A stretch of 64,000 bases of DNA from JALOLG01 sp963776935 (GTDB lineage: Bacteria; Actinomycetota; Acidimicrobiia; Acidimicrobiales; Ilumatobacteraceae): positions 558,001 to 622,000 of the forward strand of contig CAVZOP010000015.1 in NCBI GenBank assembly GCA_963776935.1. Direction: 5' to 3'. The notes beneath the pieces were generated by a model. The model saw nothing but the letters and a program-made list of their open reading frames with translations. It was not told the DNA's origin and did not search any database. Below, one piece after another: positions 35,757 through 45,099 of this stretch. Position numbers and translations under genes: made by a program. Position 1 is the stretch's first letter, and each line of letters opens with the position of its first letter.

Positions 35757-36173
35757 ATGGATGAAGCCAGCGTTCGCGCCCAGCTCGAGCGTCACTGGGA
35801 GTACGCCGGCACCGACCAGGACATCGCCCACGAGATCTACCACGACGACGCGGTCCTGGAGTTCCCGCAGTCGGGCGAGCGGTTCGAGGGCGTCGAGAAC
35901 TTCCGTGAGTGGAGGCGGCAGTACCCCGCGGTCCTGGCGTTCCGCATCCGCCGCATCAGGGGCACCGGCGACCTGTGGGTGGCCGAGAACTCGATCAGCT
36001 ACGACGGCGGCCCGTGGCAGTTCACGGTGAGCATCCTCGAGTTCCGTGGCGACAAGGTGGCCCACGAGTCGATCTACATCACCGCCGGTTGGGAGCCTCC
36101 TGAGTGGCGGGCGCGGTGGCGCAGCGAACCTGCGCCTGACGCCATCGCCCACGGTCGACTGTCAGGGGCTTGA
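35757..36173 (+). CDS. SnoaL-like / NTF2-fold protein
   Basis: This 138-residue protein has the NTF2-like layout: helices VRAQLERHWEYAGTDQDIAHEIY, DDAVLEFPQSGERFEGVENFREW, then strands with GTGDLWVAENSISYDGGPW and FRGDKVAHESIYITAGWEPPEWRA. Such proteins are small hydrolases, isomerases or binding proteins of unknown substrate. It starts 6 bp after the methyltransferase remnant and converges on the helicase gene, 11 bp away. Confidence 0.85.
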   Translation: MDEASVRAQLERHWEYAGTDQDIAHEIYHDDAVLEFPQSGERFEGVENFREWRRQYPAVLAFRIRRIRGTGDLWVAENSISYDGGPWQFTVSILEFRGDKVAHESIYITAGWEPPEWRARWRSEPAPDAIAHGRLSGA

Positions 36174-36184
36174 CCGGCGCGCGG

Positions 36185-39100
36185 TCAACCGCGCACGACG
36201 AGACCGCGGTACCCGTCGACGAAACCGCCGGCGCGCAGAACGGCCGCGACCTCGTCGCCGACCGCCTCACCGTCGACCTTGCGGACCTCGATGCTGCGGG
36301 CGCGGCCGTCCTTGACGAGCTCGACGAGGGCGTCGGCCCAACTCGCGTCGCGCGCCGCTTCGGGAAAGGTCACCAGGTGGTGGCTACGGCGGTCGAACCA
36401 CACCAGCGGCGTGCCGGCCCGGAGCACCACGATCGAGGTGGCGGTGCGCGCCGGCCGGCCCGGCGTCTCGGGCCAGGCGAGCGCCGCGCCGTAGGGCTGG
36501 GCCGGATCGGTGGACGCCAGCACCAGCGCCGCCGGAACGTCCTCGGGATGGATCGCCGGGTCGGGCGTGTCGCGAGCCGCCCGCAGCCGATCGACGGCGC
36601 CCGGCAACGCGAACTGGGCCGCGCCGAGGCCGTCGACGAAGTAGCCGCGGCGGACCTGGCCACGTTCCTCGAGCACCTTCAGCACGCCGTACACGCTGGC
36701 GAAGCCACCGGCGACGCCTTCGGCGAGAACGGCCTCCCGGGTGACGACGCCATACCGCTCGATGAGCTGGAGCGCACTGGCGTGCGCGGCTTCGGTCGGG
36801 GTCGGCGCCGGCTCGCGCAGTGGTGCCACCAGGCTCCAACGCCCGGCGCCGGCCGGCGGCCCGATTCGAACCAGGCGACCAGGCCGGGGCCGCCCCCGTG
36901 GTCGTGACGCCGCCCGCGAACCGGGCTTCGCCGCCGCCCCACCGATCACCGCCCGCACGGGCGCCAGCGAGTCGTTGGTGACCTCCCCCGCCCACACCAG
37001 ATCCCACAGCGCGACGAGCACCTCGGTGTCGGTGGAATCGGGCGCCGACTCACGGATCGCGCCCCAGAAACTGGCTCCCCGTTCGGCGAGCAGGCGGCGG
37101 ATGACGTCGTGCAACGGGCCACTCGGCGCATCGAGCGTCTCCCAACCAGGAGCGAGCAACGGGAGTTGGTCGGCGAAGCACAGCCGGATCCGGCCGTCGC
37201 GCGACCCGATCGCGCCGGCGCCGACCCAGACGACCTCGCCGGCTGTGCACAGCTCGTCGAGCATCGTCGGCCGGTACCCGCGGACTCGCGCCGGCAACAC
37301 GTCGGACTCGAGCGTCGACGCCACGATGGCGCCGCCGGACAGCACGCCGAGCGACTCGACGAGCGCTTCCTGACCGCGCCGTTCGGCGGGGATGCCGTGC
37401 CACGCCGGGAGGAACCGCGCGTAGGCCGACCGCTCGACGGGCTCGACCTCACGTCGCAACGTGGCCAGCGACCGGCGCCGCAACTGCCGCAACACGTCGA
37501 CGTCGCACCACTCACGCTGCACGCCTTCCGGACGGAACTCGCCGTGCACGACACGTTCGTCGGCATCGAGGGCACTGATCGCACCGGCGATCCGGTCGGC
37601 AGTGGTACCGAGCCGCCGCGCCACGTCGTCGATGACGAACGGCCCGTGGGTACGGGCGAACCTGCCGACGAGCAGTTCGAGCGGTCGGGCGACCGGATCG
37701 GTGAACGCCATCGGGAGCCCGAGCGGGAGCGCGCATCCCAACCCGTCGCGGTACCGCGCGGCGTCCTCGGCCGCCGCGTAGCGGGTCTCGCCACCGACGG
37801 CGAGCTCGATCACCCGGCGGGCGTCGAGCAACTCGGCGAGCCACGCCGCGCCGTCGTCGCCGTCGCACCGCAGATCGACCTCGGCCGCGGTGAGGTCGCC
37901 GACCTTGCGGAACACGTCGTGCAGCTCGTCAGCCGAGCGGGCCCGGCGACCCTCGGCGAGGCATTGCAGCTCGAGCTCGACGTCGGCGAGCACGCCCGGG
38001 TCGAGCAGCTCCCGGAGCTCCTCGGCGCCGAGCAGGTCGCGCAGCAGGTCGCGGTCGAGCGCCAGCGCCGCCGCCCGCCGCTCGGCCAGCGGGGCATCGC
38101 CCTCGTACATGTAGGCGGCGATCCAGTTGAACAGCAGGCTCGACGCCATCGGGCTGGCCTTGGCGGTGTCGACCTGGACGACACGGACCGCCCGCGAGCG
38201 GAGCTGGCCGAGCACCTCGCGCAGGGCCGGCACGTCGAACACGTCTTGGAGACACTCACGGGACGTCTCGAGCAGGATCGGGAACGTCGGATACTTGGCG
38301 GCGACCGCCAGCAGGTCGGCCGCCCGTTGGCGCTGCTGCCAGAGCGGGGTGCGCCGATCGGGCCGGCGGCGCGGCAACAGCAGTGCTCGTCCGGCGCACT
38401 CGCGGAACCGGGCCGAGAACAGCGCCGTCTGCGGCAGGGTCGACACGACGAGCTCGTCGATGTCGTCGGGGTCGATCAGCAGGGCGTCGAGGGGCAGCTC
38501 GTCGGCGGCCTCCGGCAGCCGGATGACGATGCCGTCGTCGCCCCACATCGTCTCGACCGGAAGGTCGAACGCATCCATCAGCCGGCGCTCGATGGCCATC
38601 GCCCACGGGGCGTGCACGGGCGTTCCGTAGGGGCTCAGGATGCACACCCGCCAGTCGCCGATCTCGTCGCGGAAGCGCTCGATGACGACCGTGCGGTCGT
38701 CGGGCACGGCGCCCGTGGCCTCGCCCTGCTCGTCGAGGTACTGGACGAGGTTCGCCGAGGCGAACGCGTCGAGCGAGTAGTGGTCGCGCAGGCGCGCCTG
38801 GGCCGCCTCGGTGGGAAGGTCGCGGATCTCGCGCACGAAGGCCCCGAGCGCCCGGCCGAGCTCGATCGGGCGCCCCGGACGGTCGCCGTGCCAGAACGGC
38901 ATCTTGCCGGGCTCGCCCGGCGCCGGGGTGACGGTGACGCGCTCGAACGTGATGTCCTCGATGCGCCACGTCGACGCGCCGAGCACGAACGTCTCGCCGG
39001 GACGGCTCTCGTAGACCATCTCCTCGTCGAGCTCGCCGACGCGTGTGCCGTCGGGGAGGAACACGCCGAACAACCCACGGTCGGGGATCGTGCCGCCGCT

Positions 39101-40585
39101 GGTGACCGCCAGCCGCTTGGATCCGTCGCGGGCCCGCACCGTGTCGTTGACACGGTCCCACACGAGCCGCGGCCGCAGCTCGGAGAACTCCTCGCTCGGG
39201 TAGCGGCCGGCGAGCAGGTCGAGCACGTTGCCGAGCAGGTCGTCGGACAGCTCGGCGAAGTTGGCGCAGCGCCGCACGAGCGCGGCCAGATCGGAGACTG
39301 CGACGTCGCCCGTGATGGCGACGTGGGCCACGATCTGCTGGGCGAGCACGTCGAGCGGGTTGCGCAGGTAGTGGGTGTGCTCGATCAGTCCGTCGACCAT
39401 GCGGCGCGTCACGATGGCCGCCTCGAGCAGGTCGCCGCGGTGCTTCGGGAAGATCGTGCCGCGGCTCGGCTCGCCGACCTGATGCCCGGCGCGACCGATG
39501 CGTTGCAGCCCGCGGCTGACGGCACCGGGGGACTCGACCTGGACGACGAGGTCGACCGCACCCATGTCGATCCCGAGCTCGAGTGACGACGTGGCGACGA
39601 TGGCGCGCAGCTCGCCGCGCTTGAGTTGGTCCTCGATCACCACCCGCTGCTCGCGGGCGAGCGAACCATGGTGCGCCTTGACCAGTTCGGGGTCGCCGTC
39701 GCCGACGACGCCCTGCTCGAGGGCCAGCTCGTTGAGCTTGGCCGAGATGCGTTCGGCCGACCGCCTGGCGTTGCAGAAGATGATCGTCGTGCGGTGGGCC
39801 AGCACCTGTTCGAGGATGCGCGGGTAGATGCTCGGCCAGATGCTCGTGCGTCGCTCGGCGAGCGCCGCGGTGGCCGGGCCGCTGCGCAGTTCGGTGACGG
39901 GCTGTCCGAGCGTCGACATGTCCTCGATCGGGATCACGACCTCGACCTCGAGCGGTTTGCGGATGCCGGCGTCGACGATCTTGACCGGGCGCGGCGAGCC
40001 GGGCGCGGCGTACCCGCCGAGGAAGCGGGCGACCTCGTCGAGCGGGCGCTGCGTGGCCGACAGACCGATCCGCTGCGGGGGGCGCTCGGCGATCTCTTCG
40101 AGCCGTTCGAGCGTCAACGCCAGGTGGGCGCCGCGCTTGGTGGCGGCCATCGCATGGATCTCGTCGATGATCACGGTGTCGACGCCGACGAGCGTGTCGC
40201 GCGCCGACGACGTGAGCATCAGGTACAGCGACTCGGGCGTCGTGATGAGGAGGTCGGGCGGTCGGCGGATGAGCTTCTGGCGCTCGTTGGACGCGGTATC
40301 GCCGGTGCGCATCGCCACCTCGGGCACCACGAACTCGACCCCGATGCGCTCGGCGGCCAGTTCGATGCCTTTGAGCGGGGCGCGCAGGTTCTTCTCGATG
40401 TCGAACGCCAGGGCCCGCAGCGGCGACACGTACAGCACCCGTGTGCGTCGCGACCGGTCGTCGGGCCGGGCCGTCGTGACCAGGCGATCGATCGAGGCGA
40501 GGAAGGCGGTGAGCGTCTTGCCGCTGCCGGTGGGGGCGCAGATCAAGGTGTGATCGCCCGCCACGATGTGTGGCCAACCCAGCAC
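36185..40585 (-). CDS. lhr: Lhr-type DEAD/DEAH superfamily 2 helicase
   Basis: This protein of about 1,466 residues has Walker A ICAPTGSGKTLTAFL, Walker B VDTVIIDEIHAM, LSATQRPLDEVARFLGG, TIIFCNARRSAERISAKL, ATSSLELGIDMGAVDLVVQ and QRIGRAGHQVGEPSRG. A long C-terminal region follows with the winged-helix and Lhr-CTD features typical of full-length bacterial Lhr (DNA repair). The 5' end is odd: homologous sequence (ILGAFSPAVREWFAASFPEPTPAQ) extends to about 40675, but no ATG, GTG or TTG is in frame between there and the GTG at 40585, so the true start is either a rare codon or lost to a base error. Confidence 0.93.
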   Translation of the reverse strand: MLGWPHIVAGDHTLICAPTGSGKTLTAFLASIDRLVTTARPDDRSRRTRVLYVSPLRALAFDIEKNLRAPLKGIELAAERIGVEFVVPEVAMRTGDTASNERQKLIRRPPDLLITTPESLYLMLTSSARDTLVGVDTVIIDEIHAMAATKRGAHLALTLERLEEIAERPPQRIGLSATQRPLDEVARFLGGYAAPGSPRPVKIVDAGIRKPLEVEVVIPIEDMSTLGQPVTELRSGPATAALAERRTSIWPSIYPRILEQVLAHRTTIIFCNARRSAERISAKLNELALEQGVVGDGDPELVKAHHGSLAREQRVVIEDQLKRGELRAIVATSSLELGIDMGAVDLVVQVESPGAVSRGLQRIGRAGHQVGEPSRGTIFPKHRGDLLEAAIVTRRMVDGLIEHTHYLRNPLDVLAQQIVAHVAITGDVAVSDLAALVRRCANFAELSDDLLGNVLDLLAGRYPSEEFSELRPRLVWDRVNDTVRARDGSKRLAVTSGGTIPDRGLFGVFLPDGTRVGELDEEMVYESRPGETFVLGASTWRIEDITFERVTVTPAPGEPGKMPFWHGDRPGRPIELGRALGAFVREIRDLPTEAAQARLRDHYSLDAFASANLVQYLDEQGEATGAVPDDRTVVIERFRDEIGDWRVCILSPYGTPVHAPWAMAIERRLMDAFDLPVETMWGDDGIVIRLPEAADELPLDALLIDPDDIDELVVSTLPQTALFSARFRECAGRALLLPRRRPDRRTPLWQQRQRAADLLAVAAKYPTFPILLETSRECLQDVFDVPALREVLGQLRSRAVRVVQVDTAKASPMASSLLFNWIAAYMYEGDAPLAERRAAALALDRDLLRDLLGAEELRELLDPGVLADVELELQCLAEGRRARSADELHDVFRKVGDLTAAEVDLRCDGDDGAAWLAELLDARRVIELAVGGETRYAAAEDAARYRDGLGCALPLGLPMAFTDPVARPLELLVGRFARTHGPFVIDDVARRLGTTADRIAGAISALDADERVVHGEFRPEGVQREWCDVDVLRQLRRRSLATLRREVEPVERSAYARFLPAWHGIPAERRGQEALVESLGVLSGGAIVASTLESDVLPARVRGYRPTMLDELCTAGEVVWVGAGAIGSRDGRIRLCFADQLPLLAPGWETLDAPSGPLHDVIRRLLAERGASFWGAIRESAPDSTDTEVLVALWDLVWAGEVTNDSLAPVRAVIGGAAAKPGSRAASRPRGRPRPGRLVRIGPPAGAGRWSLVAPLREPAPTPTEAAHASALQLIERYGVVTREAVLAEGVAGGFASVYGVLKVLEERGQVRRGYFVDGLGAAQFALPGAVDRLRAARDTPDPAIHPEDVPAALVLASTDPAQPYGAALAWPETPGRPARTATSIVVLRAGTPLVWFDRRSHHLVTFPEAARDASWADALVELVKDGRARSIEVRKVDGEAVGDEVAAVLRAGGFVDGYRGLVVRG

Positions 40586-40742
40586 CTGGGCCGGGGTCGG
40601 CTCGGGGAACGAGGCCGCGAACCACTCCCGAACGGCCGGCGAGAACGCCCCGAGGATCGGATGGTCGCTGATGCCGACGAATCTACAGAAGGGGTGTGAC
40701 GGGTGGTCCGGCGAGCTCCGGACCAGGCCGGATCAGGCGGGA

Positions 40743-42776
40743 TCAGGACTGGTCGAAGACGAACCGGCTCGGCGTCTGGAGCGAGTCGTAGGCCAACCAG
40801 ACGTGATGCTCGGACTCGGCCGGCACCTCGACCGTCAACTCGAGCGCGTCACCGGGCGCCAGCTCGACGTCGATCTCGCCCAGCTCGAACGTCAACTCGG
40901 CCCAGCCGTCGACCGGGGTCTCCCCCGCCGCGCGTGCGTAGCCGATCGTCTCGCAGGTGTCCCCCCGGCACAGAGACAGCCAGGCGTCGAGCAGGAACTC
41001 ACCATGGTGGAGCTTGCCGGTCGCGTGGAGCACGACTGCGGCTGCGCCCTGCAATCGCCCGGCCTGGGTGATCTCCCAGCGGAACCGCTGCGACGCCTCC
41101 CGGTACAGCGTCAACCCCGGATCGCCGTTGCGGTCCTTGTCGTAGTTGGCGACAGTGGCATCGAGGAGGCCGCCGGCGATGAGCGGGAGCACCGGTTGCC
41201 ACACGACGTCGCCGGACCCCGGCGACGTGAGGTACATCGTCGTGTCCCCGACCAACGGCACCGCGGGCACGGTCGTGGTCGTGGTGGTCGACGTGGTGGT
41301 GTCGACCGGCACCGTGGTGGTGTCGACCGGCGCCGTGGTGGTCGACGGAGTCGTGTCAGGAGGATCCGGGATCTCGGATTCCTCCACCGCGGGCGGATCC
41401 GTCGGCGGAGGTTCGGTCACCGGCGCCGTCGACTCCGGAGGCGGCACCTCTGACACCGGTGTGGTGGGGATCGTGACGACCGTCGACGACGTCGATGCCG
41501 GCATCTCCGTCACGGCGGGGATCACCGTGGTCGTGGGAAGGGCCGTGGTGGCCGGGATGAACGCGCTCGTCGGGGTCGGGACGACCGCGACCGTCGAGGT
41601 CGGGGCGAAGGGGCGTCCAACTGCGTCGTCGTAGCGCACCACGCTGCCCGCGGCCGACCGGCCGTCGGATGCGGCGAGTACGCCCCCGTCGCCGAGCCCG
41701 ACGCCGAGCGTCCCCGCTCCGAGCCCGATCACGGCGGTCACCGCGGTCACCGCCGATGTGCCCGACGCGCCTGCCGTCACGAGTGACTGGGGAACGAGCG
41801 ACAGCTGTGTCAGCCACGACAGGGGCCCGATCGCCATCCGCAGGCGCCCGATCGAGATGTTCAGAAACGCCCGCACGACCGTCGGATCGAACTGGGTGCC
41901 GCCACAGCGTGCCAGCTCCTCGCGCGCGGCCGCGGCCGACACCGGTTGCTTGTACGACTGTGACGACGTCATCACGTCGAAGGCGTCGGCGACGGCGACG
42001 ATGCGGGCGGCGAGGCTGATGTCGTGGCCGCCCAGGCGCCGCGGGTAGCCCTGACCGTCCCACCGCTCGTGGTGCTCCCACACCGCACGCACCTCGTCAC
42101 CCAGCCAATCCGCGAGCGGACCGACGAGCTCACGCCCGAAGTCGGGGTGCTGCTTCACGATCTCGAACTCGGCCGGCGTGAGCGCGCCGGGCTTGTTGAG
42201 GACGTCGGCCGACACGAGCAGCTCGCCGCTGTCGTGCAACATCGCCGCCCACCGCAGGCGATCCAGCTCGCCGGGGTCGAGACCGAGCTCCTCGCCGATG
42301 ACGTGGGCGTAGCCACGGACCCGCTCGCAGTGACCACGGGTGAGCCGATCGTGGAGGCTGAGCGCGCCGACGAGCTCGAGCAGCTTCTCGGCCGCCTCGG
42401 CGGGCGTGCCGCCGATCTGACCCGCACGGGCATCGGCGATCACCTTGCGGAGCTGCAACGTCGTCGCCGTGCGGATCGCCAGGCGGAACCGCGACGGCGC
42501 CCGATCGGGAAACGCCAGGGTCAGCGAGAAGAGCGCCGCGAGCGGAAGCAGTCGACGGGTGAAGCGCTCGGCCACGATCATCACGCCCGTCGACGCGATC
42601 GCGATCAGGAGCCATCGCACGATCGCCATGGGGACGGTGGTGACGGTCGGGAGGTGGCCCGAGAGCTGCCACGCGAACACCACCGAAACGGCGAACGGCA
42701 CGACGTACACGGCGGCGCGGATGCCGAACGCAACCCACGGTCTGCCCGTCCACTGTGCCGTCGTTCGTCCTGCCAT
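40743..42776 (-). CDS. Membrane HD-GYP phosphodiesterase, tandem copy 1 (C-terminal extracytoplasmic domain)
   Basis: This intact 677-residue protein starts at ATG 42776. The N-terminus has two or more membrane segments (about residues 15-75), then an HD-GYP domain (about 120-290) with LHDSGELLVSADVLNKPG, HHERWDGQGYP, IVAVADAFDVMTS and GTQFDPTVV. The usual HDIGK is HDSGE here, so metal ligands His-Asp stay but the neighbouring Lys is lost. A further hydrophobic stretch (SAVTAVTAVIGLGAGTLGVG) leads to a Thr/Pro/Val-rich stalk of over 100 residues and a ~150-residue beta domain with LCRGDTC. HD-GYP enzymes degrade cyclic di-GMP. Confidence 0.9.
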   Translation of the reverse strand: MAGRTTAQWTGRPWVAFGIRAAVYVVPFAVSVVFAWQLSGHLPTVTTVPMAIVRWLLIAIASTGVMIVAERFTRRLLPLAALFSLTLAFPDRAPSRFRLAIRTATTLQLRKVIADARAGQIGGTPAEAAEKLLELVGALSLHDRLTRGHCERVRGYAHVIGEELGLDPGELDRLRWAAMLHDSGELLVSADVLNKPGALTPAEFEIVKQHPDFGRELVGPLADWLGDEVRAVWEHHERWDGQGYPRRLGGHDISLAARIVAVADAFDVMTSSQSYKQPVSAAAAREELARCGGTQFDPTVVRAFLNISIGRLRMAIGPLSWLTQLSLVPQSLVTAGASGTSAVTAVTAVIGLGAGTLGVGLGDGGVLAASDGRSAAGSVVRYDDAVGRPFAPTSTVAVVPTPTSAFIPATTALPTTTVIPAVTEMPASTSSTVVTIPTTPVSEVPPPESTAPVTEPPPTDPPAVEESEIPDPPDTTPSTTTAPVDTTTVPVDTTTSTTTTTTVPAVPLVGDTTMYLTSPGSGDVVWQPVLPLIAGGLLDATVANYDKDRNGDPGLTLYREASQRFRWEITQAGRLQGAAAVVLHATGKLHHGEFLLDAWLSLCRGDTCETIGYARAAGETPVDGWAELTFELGEIDVELAPGDALELTVEVPAESEHHVWLAYDSLQTPSRFVFDQS

Positions 42777-42861
42777 GTCCCGCCTCGCCGACGGTTGGAT
42801 CGGTGGGGCCACGCCGGCTCTTGAGTTCGAGGACGCTCAAGATCGCGTCGGGTGACAGGGG

Positions 42862-45003
42862 TCAGGACTGGACGAACGTGAAGCGGCTCGGGGTGCCCGT
42901 CGCGTCGTGCGCCAGCCACACGTCGCGCGACGTCGCCGACGGTGCGGTGACCACGAGCTCGAGCGACTCACCGTTGACGAGCACTGCATCGATCGCGCCG
43001 AAGTTCACCGACGCCGTCGCATAGCCGAGCCCGAGCAGTGGTCCCGGCGAGGTCACTCGGCGAGTGGCCAAGACCGCGCAGTCGTCGCCGAGGCAGTGAC
43101 GGAGGTCCGCGTCGACCACGAGCTCGCCGGCGAGGCCGAGCAGGCTGGGACCCGAGAGGTAGAAGGTGGCACCGACCGTTCCCGTGAACCGCACCCACGA
43201 GCCCGTGTCCCAGCGGAACCGTTGCTGACCGCCGCCGTCGGCGAGCGTCGTGCGGTAGACGGTCCCCGAGCTCGGGGCCTGATCGGAGAGCAGCAGCGCC
43301 GCCGGCGCCGGTCCTCCGCCCGCGCTGGGCGACTTGAGGTACAACGTCAGATCCTGCATCGCCGCCGGCTGCGCGACGGTCGTCGTGGTCGTCGTCGTCG
43401 TGCGTGGTGGTCGTGGTCGTCGTGGTGGGAGGCGTCGTCGGTGGCGCGGTCGGCGGCGCGGTCGTTGGCGTTGCCGTGCCGGGCGCGGCCGCCGGTGGAG
43501 CCGTCGTCGGACTCGACGGATTCGTGCTGGTCGTAGGCGCTCCGGGAGCCCTTGGAGTGGTCGAAGTCGTGGTGGTGGTGCCCGAACCTGGCCCCGTGGG
43601 TGTGCCCGTGGGGACCGTCGACGGAGGAGGCGTCGTGCGTCCGCCGCTCGGTGTCGACGAGGTCGTCGTCACCAGACCGCCACCTCCGATCGGCTCATCG
43701 GTCGCCGGGATACGGTCGTCGCCGACCGGGTCGCCGCCGGGATCGCCGCCGGGATCGCCGTCGTCGACCCCGATCACGCCGCCGTCGGTCACTCCCTCGA
43801 TGCCGTCGTCACCGCTGTCCGGTCCGTCACCGGTCACGCCGGCCGCCTGCGGCAGTCCGATCACGTCGTCGATGGAGATCGTCGTGCCGGGAGCGGCGTC
43901 GACGGTGCGCGAGCCGGAGAGCGACCCGTCGTCGCTCAGCCCGACACCGAGTGCGCCGGCGCCCAGACCGACAACGGCGGTGAGGGCGGTGGCACCCGAT
44001 GCGCCGGCGGTCGCGATCGTCTGGGGAATGAACGAGAGCTGGGTCAACCACGACAACGGCCCCATCGCCATCCGCAAGCGGCCCAGTGAGACGTTCAGGA
44101 AGGCCCGCACGATGGCCGCGTCGAACTGGGTGCCGGCACACCTCGCCAACTCGGCCCGCGCGGCGACGGGCGAGATCGGCTCCTTGTACGACCGCGCCGA
44201 CGTCATCACGTCGAACGCGTCGGTGACGGCGACGATCCTCCCGGCGAGACTGATGTCGGTGCCGGCGATCCGCGGGGGTAGCCCCGACCGTCCCATCGTT
44301 CGTGATGCTCCCAGACCGCACGTGCGGAGTCGCCGAGCCAGCCGACGAGCGGGGTCACCAGCTCGCGCCCGAACTCGGGATGCTGTTTGACGGCGTCGAA
44401 TTCGGCGTCGGTGAGCTTGCCCGGCTTGTTGAGGATCTCGGCCGAGACGAGCAGTTTGCCGATGTCGTGCAGCAACGCCGACCATCTCAAGTGGTCGAGC
44501 TCGGCACCGGTGATCTTGAGCTCCTCGCCGACCATGTGGCTGTAGGCGCGGACCCGTTCGGAGTGCCCGCGGGTCAGCCGGTCGTGCACGCTGAGTGCTC
44601 CGACCAGTTCGAGCAGCTTCTCGGCGGCCTCGGCGGGGGTCTCACCGACTCGCCCGGCACGGGCGTCGGCGACGATCCGGCGCAGTTGCAGCGTCGTGCC
44701 GATGCGCATCGCGATCTTGAAACGCGACGGGGCCTGGTCGGGGAACGCCAGCGTCAAGCTGAACAGAACCGCCAGCGGGAGCAGCCGGCGGGTGAGTCGG
44801 TCGAAGGCGACCATCACCGACGTCGACGCGATCGCGATCAGCAGCCAACGCAGGATCGCCATCGGCCACGTCGACGCCGCCGGCGCCGCACTCGACAGCA
44901 GCCAGGCGAACCCGACCGAAGCGGCGAACGGGACGATCAGCACGAACACCCTGATCGCGCGCGCGATCCATGGCCTGCCGATCCACTGTCCTTCACCGTT
45001 CAT
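42862..45003 (-). pseudogene. Membrane HD-GYP phosphodiesterase, tandem copy 2, two frameshifts
   Basis: ATG 45003 (MNGEGQWIGRPW) begins a membrane part and an HD-GYP core with HDIGKLLVSAEILNKPG and HHERWDGRGYPRG. The frame then breaks at about 44275 and resumes as IAGTDISLAGRIVAVTDAFD and GTQFDAAIV. A second break lies in the Thr-codon run near 43400, after which TTTVAQPAAMQDLTLYLKSP runs to the end with HCLGDDC. Both breaks are single-base and sit in low-complexity GC tracts. The stalk is Gly/Pro/Thr-rich. Its HD motif is canonical, unlike copy 1, so this copy looks the more active enzyme if intact. Confidence 0.88.
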
Positions 45004-45099
45004 TGCTGACAACTCGCGCGCTCCCGCCGCATGCGGCCGATCCTCGGCGCACTCATCGGCCTCGAGCCAGCACCCCTTGAGCCAGCTCGCGCTGCTTGC

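Noticed and set aside
36860..36885. GATTCGAACC resembling a tRNA T-loop
   Set aside because: It lies inside the Lhr coding frame and no acceptor stem or anticodon arm can be folded around it.
41240..41420. GTGGTC-type simple repeats as a CRISPR or minisatellite array
   Set aside because: They encode the Thr/Pro/Val-rich stalk of the HD-GYP proteins; units are irregular and there are no spacers.
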